Shown piece by piece: positions 25,612 through 33,718 of a stretch of DNA of 64,000 nucleotides. A model generated the notes under the pieces. That model saw only the letters and a program-made list of their open reading frames with translations. It ran no database searches and was not told the DNA's origin. The stretch's first letter is position 1, and every line of letters begins with the position of its first letter. Source of the DNA: Streptomyces malaysiensis subsp. samsunensis (GTDB lineage: Bacteria > Actinomycetota > Actinomycetes > Streptomycetales > Streptomycetaceae); assembly GCF_024519315.1 (NCBI RefSeq), contig NZ_JANIIC010000035.1:47195-111194 (forward strand). The letters are read 5' to 3'. A program made the position numbers and the translations under genes.

Positions 25612-25654
25612 GACTCCAAGGAGTGAGCGCGCGGTGGCTTGCGTACGGCGGATT

Positions 25655-25668
25655 TGGGAGCGCTCCCA
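25655..25668. promoter_or_regulatory. CebR/LacI-type cello-oligosaccharide operator
   Basis: TGGGAGCGCTCCCA is a perfect 14-bp palindrome identical to the Streptomyces CebR binding consensus that controls ceb and cellulase genes. It stands 44-57 bp upstream of the GH5 start, where a repressor would block transcription. The match is seen; the regulation is inferred. Confidence 0.9.
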
Positions 25669-25742
25669 TCCATTGCATCGCGCCTGACGGACGTCAAGAC
25701 CTCCGGCGGGAACCCGGAATGCGGACCGGGAGTCCCGAGGTT

Positions 25743-26141
25743 ATGACGGTCATGAGCGATTCATCCGGTGATGCCGCTTTCACTCCGGCCGAGCGTGAGA
25801 CCATCCGCGAACGGCTGGTGGCCGAGCGCGCCGGAACCAGCGCGCGGATCGCGGCCCTGAACCGTGAATTCGACGGGATCGTCGCGGCGAACGCCCTGGT
25901 GGCGGTCGACGACGAACACGACCCGGAGGGGTCGAGCACCGCCTTCGAGCGAGCCCATGTGGCCTCTTTGCTGGCCCAGGCACGCGATCATCTGACCGCC
26001 CTGGACGAGGCGCTGGAGCGGCTGGACCGCGACGACTACGGACGGTGTGCGGTGTGCGGTGAGCGGATCCCGGCGGAACGGCTGGACGTGCGCCCGGCGG
26101 CGGACACCTGCGTACGCTGCGCCGGCGCCCGCTCCCACTGA
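25743..26141 (+). CDS. TraR/DksA-type zinc-finger protein
   Basis: This is a 132-aa protein with an N-terminal coiled-coil-like helical hairpin (~10-95) and a C-terminal C4 zinc finger (CAVCGERIPAERL, then TCVRC), the dksA_traR signature. Family members bind the secondary channel of RNA polymerase and alter initiation. The ATG at 25743 is used here with GAGG upstream; an in-frame ATG nine bases later is possible. The GRCAVCGERIPAERL motif is complete, so zinc binding is likely. No operon partner is evident. Confidence 0.9.
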   Translation: MTVMSDSSGDAAFTPAERETIRERLVAERAGTSARIAALNREFDGIVAANALVAVDDEHDPEGSSTAFERAHVASLLAQARDHLTALDEALERLDRDDYGRCAVCGERIPAERLDVRPAADTCVRCAGARSH

Positions 26142-26510
26142 GCGGCGCCGATCACCTCGGCCTCACCGGCGTTGCCGAGCGGACACGAGCCTGCATGCGC
26201 TGCCGGCCGTGGCGGGGGGATGATGCCTGCGAGCCCTTGCCGTCCCCTGAGCCCGCACATCCACTGCAACGGTGTGGTGGTGAGGCGCCGCATGTCCGGT
26301 TCACACGCCGAGTTCGCGGAGCGACGGGCGCGCACACCGGGCCGCACACGGCCGCCCGGACCCCGTGAACGAGCCAACGGCCCTGGTCCGGGCGCTAGTT
26401 GTTGCCTTGAGAAGATCACGTCGACCGGCACCCCGGAGCGTGATCGTTTTTCGCCTGGTGAGACGATGCGCTCGCTCGAAACAAGCCTCGACAAGCGAAA
26501 CGGAGGGCGA
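26142..26510. other. Intergenic region before the D-Ala-D-Ala carboxypeptidase
   Basis: These 369 bp contain no gene I can support. The last ~110 bases are less GC-rich, with runs such as CGTTTTTCGCC, and probably hold the carboxypeptidase promoter. No inverted repeat stood out. Confidence 0.4.
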
Positions 26511-27446
26511 ATGCATAAACGTCGTGGAACCGTGACCCGCCGCTGGAGAGTCGCGGCGGTCGCGTCCACGGTGGCCGTGGCGATCGCGGTCCCGGTGGCG
26601 ATGGCCCAGGCTTCGGCCGAACCACCACCGGAGGTCAGCGCCCAGGGCGCGTACCTGCTCGACACCGGTTCCGACAAGGAACTGATGGCCAAGGACGCCG
26701 ACACCAAGCGTCCGATGGCGAGCACCACAAAGATCATGACTGCCCTCGTGGTGCTCGAGACCCGAGGTCTGGACCTCAACCAGCAGGTCACCATCAAGCA
26801 GGAGTACCGCGACTATGTGACCAAGTCGGGTGCCAGCACGGCGGACCTCCAGACCGGCGACAAACTCACCGTCAACCAGTTGCTGTACGGGTTGATGCTG
26901 CCGTCGGGCTGCGACGCGGCGATGGCGCTGGCCGACACCTTCGGCACCGGTGACACCACCGCCGAGCGCACCAAGTCGTTCGTCTCCAAGATGAACGAGA
27001 AGGCACAGGACTTGGGGCTGACCAACACCAAGTACGACTCCTTCGACGGTGTCTCGGCCGACGCCGACAACTACTCGACGCCCCATGACCTGGCGCGGCT
27101 GACCGGGCGCGCCATGGAGAACGCGACGTTCGACACGGTTGTCAAGTCGGTGTCCATCAAGCAGGAGGCGCCGGCGGCCAACGGCCGGACCCGGTACTAC
27201 ACCTGGGACAACACCAACCAGTTGCTGGGTTCGTACGAGGGCGCGATCGGCGTCAAGACCGGGACCACCACCCCTGCCGGTCCCTGTCTGGTGTTCGCCG
27301 CCAAGCGCGGTGACAAGACGGTCGTGGGAGTCGTCCTCAACGACGCGGACCGTTACCCGGACGCGAAGAAGATGCTCGACTGGACGTACGACACCACCAC
27401 CGAGGTGAAGTGGCGCCAGCTTCCCAAGGACGCTCAGCGGGACTGA
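26511..27446 (+). CDS. D-alanyl-D-alanine carboxypeptidase (peptidase S11, low-mass PBP)
   Basis: This is a secreted peptidoglycan DD-carboxypeptidase (311 aa). A signal peptide covers ~1-36 (AMAQASA). Catalytic S71-T-T-K74 and KTG in GVKTGTT are present. The SxN motif reads S132-G-C134 (LPSGCDAAM), a variant seen in actinobacterial S11 enzymes. There is no C-terminal membrane anchor or amphipathic tail domain, so it may be released or held by the signal peptide. The ATG has CGGAGGGCGA upstream. A long perfect hairpin follows the stop. Confidence 0.93.
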   Translation: MHKRRGTVTRRWRVAAVASTVAVAIAVPVAMAQASAEPPPEVSAQGAYLLDTGSDKELMAKDADTKRPMASTTKIMTALVVLETRGLDLNQQVTIKQEYRDYVTKSGASTADLQTGDKLTVNQLLYGLMLPSGCDAAMALADTFGTGDTTAERTKSFVSKMNEKAQDLGLTNTKYDSFDGVSADADNYSTPHDLARLTGRAMENATFDTVVKSVSIKQEAPAANGRTRYYTWDNTNQLLGSYEGAIGVKTGTTTPAGPCLVFAAKRGDKTVVGVVLNDADRYPDAKKMLDWTYDTTTEVKWRQLPKDAQRD

Positions 27447-27472
27447 TCCACAAGCCCCGACAGGCGACAGCG

Positions 27473-27511
27473 CCGGTGCCCCGGCCGGACTCGTTCCGGC
27501 CGGGGCACCGG
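27473..27511 (+). terminator. Strong hairpin terminator (17-bp perfect stem)
   Basis: CCGGTGCCCCGGCCGGA and its exact complement flank a 5-nt loop, 26 bp after the carboxypeptidase stop. The following ~260 bp up to the esterase at 27771 hold nothing else I can identify. Confidence 0.9.
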
Positions 27512-27770
27512 TGCTCGGGCCCGTCCGCCGAGAGCTCCTGGCGGAGCTTCCCAGGCGTACGGGAGCGGACACGGGGAAGGCGCTGGTCGGGAGAGCCGAG
27601 GGCAGGGGCGGGCGCACCGAAGCGAAAGGTCGCCCGCCCCTGAGGCGCCCCCGCACCGCCGTCGGGCCGCTGTGCCGTCGCCGTACTTCTGTACCGGCCC
27701 TCGAGCGCAACACAGCACTCTGTGAGGACAGTTGGGGCAGCGGCCCCGCCGTCCTCGAACGGAGTCGACC

Positions 27771-28733
27771 ATGGCCTTCACCCTCGACCCTGAACTCGCC
27801 GCGGTGCTCCAGGCCCTCGCCGAGCAGGGCGACCCCGCTCCCCCGCCCGAGCGCGACGACTGGCGGACCCTGCGGGCCAGGGGCGTGGCCTCGATGCGGT
27901 GGATGGCCTCGCTGCTCCCGGCATATCCCTCCGGCTATCCCCTGGTGAAGGCGTCCTCGCACAAGGTGCGGTCCGAAGGCGGGGCGGAGATCCTCGTCCG
28001 CTGGTACGAGAGGGCCGACTCCGCGCCGGGTTCCGCGGTCGTCTACGCCCATGGCGGAGGGATGGTCGCCGGCAGCGTCGACCTCTATGACGCCGTGGTG
28101 GCGGGGTACGTCCAGGCCACCGGGGTGCCGTTCCTGTCCGTGGACTATCGCCTGGCCCCCGACGCGACCACCGGCACCGGCCCCGTCGAGGACGTGTTCG
28201 CCGCGCTGAGCTGGTTGGGCGGCCAGGCGGCCGCGCTGAAGGTCGACCCCCGCCGAATCGCCGTCATGGGCGACAGCGCCGGGGGCGGGCTCGCCGCCGG
28301 AGTGGCGATCCTCGCCCGTGACCGGGGAGTTCCCCTCGCTCACCAAGCGCTTCTCCATCCCATGCTGGACGACCGCAATCTCACCCCGGATCCACGGCTG
28401 ACCCCCTATGTCGCCTGGACCTGGGACGACAACTGGACCGGCTGGCACGCCCTGCTGGGTACGGCGTTCGGCACCGACGACGTTCCGGAGGTGGCGGCGC
28501 CCGCGCGCGTCGCCACCGTCGAGGGCCTGGCACCCGCCTATGTCGAGGTGGGCGAGCTGGACATCTTCCGCGCCGAGGCCGTCGGCTACGCGCAGCGGCT
28601 CGCCGATGCCGACATCCCCGCCGAACTGCACGTCCACAGCGGGGCCATCCACGAGTACGACCGGCTCGCCCCCGCCTCCCGGCTCGGGCGCCGGGCCATG
28701 GAGGACCGCAAGCGGGTGATCTCCTCGCTGTGA
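27771..28733 (+). CDS. Alpha/beta-hydrolase fold esterase (HSL family)
   Basis: This is a cytoplasmic carboxylesterase-like enzyme (320 aa) of the hormone-sensitive-lipase family. The oxyanion-hole motif is HGGGM, the nucleophile elbow GDSAGGG, the acid lies in VGELDIFR and the histidine near SGAIHEYD. The N-terminal cap begins FTLDPELAAVLQAL. The ATG at 27771 follows CGGAGTCGACC. The substrate is unknown. It appears monocistronic, with 301 bp to the next (broken) gene. Confidence 0.93.
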   Translation: MAFTLDPELAAVLQALAEQGDPAPPPERDDWRTLRARGVASMRWMASLLPAYPSGYPLVKASSHKVRSEGGAEILVRWYERADSAPGSAVVYAHGGGMVAGSVDLYDAVVAGYVQATGVPFLSVDYRLAPDATTGTGPVEDVFAALSWLGGQAAALKVDPRRIAVMGDSAGGGLAAGVAILARDRGVPLAHQALLHPMLDDRNLTPDPRLTPYVAWTWDDNWTGWHALLGTAFGTDDVPEVAAPARVATVEGLAPAYVEVGELDIFRAEAVGYAQRLADADIPAELHVHSGAIHEYDRLAPASRLGRRAMEDRKRVISSL

Positions 28734-29034
28734 GGGCCCGTCGCGGGCCGAAGAGGGCAGCGGCGCCGCGCGGCCGCCCATAGGTCGGTGTTCATCGCCG
28801 ATGCCGTGGCGGCGGCTGTGGCGATCCGCCCGGACCGGCGGCGAACACCGTGGCACAGGCGAACACCGTGGCACGGACGGGCTCGTCGGCCCGCCACGTT
28901 CCCTTGCACGCGGGTAACACCAGCAGTGCCACATGTGCAATTGCCGTTCATCCATGAGGTTGCCTACCGTCGAGGCGCAGACGGCGAAGCGCGCACCAAG
29001 CCTCCCCCTCTTTCACCATGTGCGGGAGCACCTC
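28734..29034. other. Intergenic region with an 18-bp tandem duplication
   Basis: No gene is supported here. Two adjacent copies of an 18-bp unit, GGCGAACACCGTGGCAC plus one variable base, lie at 28840-28857 and 28858-28875. Downstream, about 28915-28960, is a locally AT-richer stretch that could hold the promoter of the inositol-phosphatase fragment. Confidence 0.5.
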
Positions 29035-29547
29035 ATGTCCACTGCCAACGGCACCACCACCCCCGGCACCGGTCTCGACACCGCCTTGCTCACCCGGGTC
29101 ACCGCAGCCGTCCGCACCGCCGGCGACCTGCTGCGTGAGCGCCACACCCCACACCCCCGCGGTGTGGCCCTCGACGAGATCGTCGCGGAGATCCACGCCA
29201 ACGACGACGCGGTGCTCGACGTCCTGAAGGCGCCGCTGATGGCCGCCAGGCCCGGCGCGCGCTGGGCCGAGGACGAGTTGGAAGGCGGTGCGCTGCCGCC
29301 GGGCGAGTGGTGGATCGTCGACCCGGCCGAGGGCAACATCAACCATGTGCACGGCATGTCCGACTGGGCCGTGACCGCCACCCTCGTCCGGGACAACCAC
29401 CCGGTCCTCACCGTCGTCCACCTTCCGCCGACCGGCGACTGGTACACCGCCGTGGCCGGTCAGGGTGCCCGGCTGAACGGCGCGCCACTGCGGGTGTCGG
29501 CCAAGACGAACCTGGGCGCGGCCCTGGTCGGCACGGGTGGTCAAGAC
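29035..29547 (+). pseudogene. Inositol monophosphatase family protein, 5' fragment
   Basis: The first ~168 codons encode the N-terminal half of an IMPase-fold phosphatase: AGDLLRERHTPHPRGVALDE, the metal-binding acidic site WAEDELEGG and the variant loop IVDPAEGNINHVHGMSDW, followed by NGAPLRVSAKTNLGAALVGTG. There the family sequence stops abruptly; a complete enzyme needs ~100 further residues, including the second catalytic Asp. The frame continues open to 29853 only as R/P/H-rich sequence. In another frame, sequence from a different gene family begins at the break, so I infer a deletion fusing two genes. Confidence 0.7.
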
Positions 29548-29806
29548 GCTCAACACCATGCTCTTCCCGGTGATGACCGCCCCGGCCGGGCTGTCCACCC
29601 CGCCCACCGGCTACCTCTCCGGCGACGACGCGGACGCCAAGGCCACCATCGCGGACCTCCTCGCCGACCTCGGCTGGAAACCCGAGTGGATCGAGGACCT
29701 CGGCGACATCACCACCGCCCGCGCCACCGAAGCCCTCGTCCTGCTGGTACCGCATGTGCTGCGCCGCCATGGACTCCGGCCGTTCGCCGTCTCCCTCGCC
29801 CGCTGA
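29537..29806 (+). pseudogene. NADPH-dependent F420 reductase-like protein, 3' fragment
   Basis: From about 29537 a frame reads VKTLNTMLFPVMTAPAGLST, then YLSGDDADAKATIADLLADL and LGDITTARATEALVLLVPH. This is the C-terminal half of the F420-dependent NADP oxidoreductase/SDR-like family with the Rossmann half missing. The nominal start codon (atg-less, from the fusion point) is not a real translation start. It abuts the IMPase fragment with a frame change, which marks a deletion junction. Confidence 0.7.
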
Positions 29807-29947
29807 CCACCCCGCACCCCCGGCACTCCCGCCACCGCGGGCACGTGGCGTAGCACACGCCGTGAAACGTGCTCTTGCACATCTGTAGAACCTCGGGCCA
29901 GCATCAATCGTCTTCTCTTCCGAACAGCCGCCGGACGAAGGACGCGC

Positions 29948-31447
29948 ATGACAGGCAGTGACGGGGAGACGACGGGGAGCTCTGCCACGGGGCCGGACGG
30001 ACCGGGGCGGCGGCGCAGTGGGCGCCGCCCGCTGCGGATCGCCCTGCTGATCGTGGTGTCGTTCCTGGTGCTGCTCGGCGGCGGAGTCGGCTGGATCTAC
30101 TTCAAGCTGAACGGGAACATCACCACCTTCGGGACGGACGGCCTCTCGGACAACCGGCCCGAAGGAAACGCCGCCGGCCAGAACGTGCTGGTCATCGGCT
30201 CGGACTCACGGTCGGGCGACAACAGCAGGCTGGGCGGCGGCAGCGGTGATGTGGGCCGTTCGGACACCGCCCTGCTGCTGCATGTCTACAGCGACGGCAA
30301 GCACGCGGTCGGGGTGTCGATCCCCCGCGACACCCTGGTCGACATCCCGCCGTGCCGTCTGCCCGACGGCTCATGGACCAGGACACGGCGGAACGCCATG
30401 TTCAACTCGGCGTTCTCCGTGGGCGAGACCGCACAGGGCAATCCGGCCTGCACCCAGAACACCGTCGAGCGGCTGACCGGGCTGCGCATGGACCATACCG
30501 TCGTCATCGACTTCGAGGGGTTCTCCCAGATGACCTCGGCGGTCGGCGGGGTCCAGGTGTGTGTGCCGCAGGACGTCTACGAACGCGATCTGAGCCCCAG
30601 CCGGGCCACCCGCGGCAAGCGCATCTTCAGCAAGGGGGTGCAGACGGTGTCCGGGCAGAAGGCGCTGGACTACGTCCGCATCCGCCATGGCATCGGCGAC
30701 GGCTCCGACATCGGGCGCATACAGCGGCAGCAGGCGTTCATCTCCGGCCTGTTCAAGAAGGTGAAGGGCCGGGGATTCGACCCGACCACGCTGTATCCGC
30801 TGGCGGACGCGGCCACCAAGTCCATGACCGTGGACCCGGGGCTGGGCTCCGCCAAGAAGCTGATGTCCTTCGCCATGTCGCTGAAGAGCATCGACCTGCA
30901 CAACACCAAGTTCATCACCATCCCCTGGCGCTACCAGGGCGAACGGGTCGCCGTGGTCCAGCCCGACGCCGATCAGCTCTGGACCGACATCAGAGCCGAC
31001 CGCACCATCGACGGGAAGAGAGCCGGCGGGAAGAAGGACGAGGCGCCCGCCACCCCCAGCGCCACGCCCACCGTGTCGGGCGCGGGCATCAGCGTCACCG
31101 TCTACAACGGCACCACCACCCCGGGGCTCGCCGCACGCGCCGCCGACACGCTCAGCTCACATGGCTTCACCGTGACCGGCACCACGAACGCCGAGACCCA
31201 GGACCACGCCACCACCGTGGTCGGCTACGGCCCCGGCGAGCGGGACCGGGCCCGGACCGTGGCCCAGCTCTTCCCCGGCGCCGGACTGCGGCCCACCACC
31301 ACCCCGGGCATCAGCCTCACCCTGGGGCAGACGTACCTCACCGAGCCCTCCCCCGGCGCCTCCGCCCCCTCCACATCGCCCTCGAAGCTGGACAAGGACG
31401 CCCGCTCCGCCGACGACGACCCCTGCTCCAACCTGTCCTACGGCTGA
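29948..31447 (+). CDS. LytR-CpsA-Psr (LCP) family protein with LytR_C domain
   Basis: This is a membrane-anchored cell-wall glycopolymer ligase (499 aa). A cytoplasmic basic N-terminus precedes one helix (~29-51). The LCP domain (~75-270) has the Arg/Asp-rich active site (LVIGSDSR, GRSDTALLLHV, SIPRDTLVDIP, DYVRIRHG). A LytR_C domain (~370-465, ISVTVYNGTTTPGLAARAAD) and a Pro/Ser-rich tail follow. It transfers teichoic-acid-like or other polyprenyl-linked polymers to peptidoglycan. The ATG follows GAAGGACGCGC. Confidence 0.94.
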   Translation: MTGSDGETTGSSATGPDGPGRRRSGRRPLRIALLIVVSFLVLLGGGVGWIYFKLNGNITTFGTDGLSDNRPEGNAAGQNVLVIGSDSRSGDNSRLGGGSGDVGRSDTALLLHVYSDGKHAVGVSIPRDTLVDIPPCRLPDGSWTRTRRNAMFNSAFSVGETAQGNPACTQNTVERLTGLRMDHTVVIDFEGFSQMTSAVGGVQVCVPQDVYERDLSPSRATRGKRIFSKGVQTVSGQKALDYVRIRHGIGDGSDIGRIQRQQAFISGLFKKVKGRGFDPTTLYPLADAATKSMTVDPGLGSAKKLMSFAMSLKSIDLHNTKFITIPWRYQGERVAVVQPDADQLWTDIRADRTIDGKRAGGKKDEAPATPSATPTVSGAGISVTVYNGTTTPGLAARAADTLSSHGFTVTGTTNAETQDHATTVVGYGPGERDRARTVAQLFPGAGLRPTTTPGISLTLGQTYLTEPSPGASAPSTSPSKLDKDARSADDDPCSNLSYG

Positions 31448-31672
31448 CCGGGCCCGTCACGGCCCGCACAACCCGCACATCCGGTCCGGGCATGGCGCAC
31501 GGTTCCCCCGGGCATCTGAAGATCAAGTCACTCGGAACCACCGCCGGGCGGCCCGCGTCTTCGTTGACGCCCGTACAAACGCGCGACCGATTGAACACGA
31601 TCAACGACCGGGCTCACTCACCCCGGCACGACCGCACAACCGCACAACAAGCAAGACGAAGGGGACGACAAC

Positions 31673-31939
31673 GTGGGCATCGTGAGCTGGATCATCCTCG
31701 GCCTGCTGGCCGGAGTCATCGCCAAGGTCCTTCTCCCCGGGCGTGACCCCGGCGGGCTGATAGGCACCACGGTCATCGGCGTCGCCGGGGCGTTCGTGGG
31801 CGGCTGGATTTCCGCCCAGTTCTTCGACCGCCCGGTGCAGAAGCAGTTCTTCGACCTCGGCACCTGGGGCGCGGCGATCGGCGGCTCCTTCGTTCTCCTT
31901 GTCGTCTACCGTCTGCTGTTCGGCAACTCACGGAACTGA
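31673..31939 (+). CDS. GlsB/YeaQ/YmgE family stress-response membrane protein
   Basis: This is an 88-aa transglycosylase-associated (GlsB/YeaQ) protein with three hydrophobic helices (WIILGLLAGVIAKVL, VIGVAGAFVGGWI, GGSFVLLVVYRLLF) and the family's glycine-rich GRDPGG turn. The role is poorly defined; relatives are induced by envelope or osmotic stress. The GTG start at 31673 has GAAGGGGACG upstream. It is convergent with an XRE regulator whose stop is 36 bp away. Confidence 0.92.
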   Translation: MGIVSWIILGLLAGVIAKVLLPGRDPGGLIGTTVIGVAGAFVGGWISAQFFDRPVQKQFFDLGTWGAAIGGSFVLLVVYRLLFGNSRN

Positions 31940-31975
31940 CGGCGAGAACGGCGCGAAAGGCGCCTGCGCCACCGG

Positions 31976-32788
31976 TTACGACGCCACCGCGCCCGCGAGC
32001 CGGCGGATCGTACGGGCGGCGGGCGATCCGGGGTCGGCCGTGATCAGGACCACCTCCTGGTCGTCCTCGGGTACGAGCAGGACGTCGCAGTTCAGCCGGA
32101 GCGTCCCGGCCGTGGGGTGGTCGATGGTCTTGGTCCGGTGGCCGGGCGCGTGGACCGGGCGCTCGTCCCAGATCTGCCGGAACTCCTCGCTGCCCGCGCC
32201 GAGTTCGCGCAGCAGCGCGGCCAGCGCCGGGTCACGGGGGTAGCGGTCGGCGGCCCGGCGCAGCCGCGCGACCACGATATGCCCGAACTCCTCGGCGCTC
32301 GAGCTCTCGTACGCGCGGCCCTGGCCCAGGAAGCGGCGGCGGGCGAGGTTGCCGTGCCGGCCGAGGTCGTCGCCGAGCAGGGCCTGCGCCAGCGGGTTCC
32401 AGGCGACCACGTCGTAACCGGCGTCGGTGACGATCGCCGCGGTGTCGGGCAGCCGCAGCAGCATCTGGGCGATGTGCGGGCGGACCCGCCGCACCGCCCG
32501 TACGCCCGGGGGCGCGCTCGCCCCCGCGAGCCGGAACAGATGGCTGCGCTCGGCGGGCGCGAGCCGCAGCGCCCCCACCAGCCCGTCCAGGATGCGCGGC
32601 GAGGGCCGGGGGCCGCGGGCCTGCTCCAGACGGGTGTAGTAGTCGACCGACATATGGGCGAGCTCCGCCACCTCCTCCCGCCGCAGCCCGGGAGTGCGGC
32701 GGTGGGGGTCGGCGGGCAGACCGATGTCCTGGGGGCGCAGCCGCTCGCGGCGGTCCCGCAGGAAGCGGGCCAGCTCCTGCCTCGCCAT
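31976..32788 (-). CDS. XRE-family regulator with MmyB-like domain
   Basis: This is a 270-aa regulator, the second of this type in the window. The N-terminal helix-turn-helix reads RRTPGLRREEVAELAHMSVD, YYTRLEQARG; the MmyB-like C-terminal domain contains DVVAWNPLAQALLGD and LRLNCDVLLVPEDDQEVVLI. It is divergent from the SDR at 32926, its likely target. A good ribosome site (GAAGGAGGC) precedes the ATG. The shared promoter carries seven tandem 11-bp repeats and a GGGACA/TGTCCC inverted repeat, presumably bound by this protein. Confidence 0.93.
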   Translation of the reverse strand: MARQELARFLRDRRERLRPQDIGLPADPHRRTPGLRREEVAELAHMSVDYYTRLEQARGPRPSPRILDGLVGALRLAPAERSHLFRLAGASAPPGVRAVRRVRPHIAQMLLRLPDTAAIVTDAGYDVVAWNPLAQALLGDDLGRHGNLARRRFLGQGRAYESSSAEEFGHIVVARLRRAADRYPRDPALAALLRELGAGSEEFRQIWDERPVHAPGHRTKTIDHPTAGTLRLNCDVLLVPEDDQEVVLITADPGSPAARTIRRLAGAVAS

Positions 32789-32802
32789 GCTGCCTCCTTC
32801 GA

Positions 32803-32879
32803 CTGCCCGGTACCTGCCCGGTACCTGCCCGGTATCTGCCCGGCGCCCGCTCAGTATCCGCCCGGGACCTGCCTGGGAC
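32803..32879. repeat. Seven contiguous 11-bp repeats in a divergent promoter
   Basis: Exactly 77 bp divide into seven 11-mers: CTGCCCGGTAC twice, then CTGCCCGGTAT, CTGCCCGGCGC, CCGCTCAGTAT, CCGCCCGGGAC and CTGCCTGGGAC. Copies start every 11 bp from 32803. They lie 15 bp upstream of the XRE start and 47 bp upstream of the SDR start. One repeat per helical turn puts every copy on the same DNA face, as in cooperative operators. It is not an obvious part of either gene. Confidence 0.9.
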
Positions 32880-32889
32880 AGGTTGTCCC
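32875..32889. promoter_or_regulatory. Candidate MmyB-type operator core
   Basis: GGGACAGGTTGTCCC has perfect 6-bp arms around GGT and overlaps the last 11-bp repeat. It lies 37 bp upstream of the SDR start. I infer it is the primary site of the divergent XRE regulator; the flanking repeats could spread occupancy toward its own promoter. Confidence 0.55.
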
Positions 32890-32925
32890 TGGCAGGGTGA
32901 GCGTGGCCGGGGAACCCTTGATGTC

Positions 32926-33642
32926 ATGAACGATCGCACAGCACTGGTCACCGGTGCCAACAAGGGCATCGGCAAGGAAATCGCACGCGCACTCGCCGCC
33001 GAGGGAATCACCGTGTACGTGGGCTCGCGCGACGCCGAGCGGGGGCGGCGGGCCGTCGAGGAGATCGGTGGCACCGCCCGGCCCATGGAGCTCGATGTCA
33101 CCGACCCCGACAGCATCGCCACGGCCGCCGCGCGGCTGGATCGGCTGGACATCCTGGTCAACAACGCGGGGATCATGGTGGACAGCGGCACGGCGCCCGA
33201 CGCGGATCTCGACGGCTTCCGCCGGACCTATGAGACCAACGTCTTCGGTGTCCTCGCCGTCACCAACGCCTTTCTCCCGGCCCTGCGCCGCTCGCCCGCG
33301 CCCAGGATCGTCAATGTCTCCAGCGGCACCGGCTCGCTGACCTGGAGCGCCGATCCGGAGCATCAGTTCGCCGTCTCCGCCGGATCGGGCGCGGCCTACC
33401 GCTCCTCAAAGACGGCCCTGAACGCCCTGACCCTCTACACCGCACAGGCCCTGGCCTCGGAAGGTTTCAAGGTCAACGCGCTGGCCCCCGGGCTGCGCAG
33501 GACCGATCTGAACGCCCGCGCCGCCGGGAGCGACGGGGATCCGGCCGAGGCGGCGGCGGGCGCGGTCAGGCTCGCCCTCCTCCCGGACACCGGGCCCACC
33601 GGCGGGTTCTTCTCCTGGGACGGCACTCCGGCGCCCTGGTAG
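32926..33642 (+). CDS. SDR family oxidoreductase
   Basis: This is a classical SDR (238 aa): VTGANKGIGKEIARAL at the N-terminus, NNAGIMV, catalytic Ser in NVSSGTG and YxxxK in YRSSK. An Arg after beta-2 (VGSRDAERG) suggests NADPH. It resembles carbonyl-reductase-like SDRs found divergent from MmyB-type regulators. Its promoter contains the 11-bp array. Convergent with the MFS exporter gene. Confidence 0.93.
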   Translation: MNDRTALVTGANKGIGKEIARALAAEGITVYVGSRDAERGRRAVEEIGGTARPMELDVTDPDSIATAAARLDRLDILVNNAGIMVDSGTAPDADLDGFRRTYETNVFGVLAVTNAFLPALRRSPAPRIVNVSSGTGSLTWSADPEHQFAVSAGSGAAYRSSKTALNALTLYTAQALASEGFKVNALAPGLRRTDLNARAAGSDGDPAEAAAGAVRLALLPDTGPTGGFFSWDGTPAPW

Positions 33643-33718
33643 ACCCCGGTTCCACCCGGGGCCGTACGGTGGCGCTTCCGCCGCCGCCTCGGAGTCCGCC
33701 CGCTCTCCGCCGACCGGG

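Noticed and set aside
28933..29853. A single 306-codon IMPase-like gene
   Set aside because: The second half is R/P/H-rich without family features, while another frame carries a clear F420-reductase C-terminus; two fragments explain the sequence better.
32803..32879. Possible CRISPR array
   Set aside because: The 11-bp units are contiguous with no spacers, so this is a tandem array, not a CRISPR.
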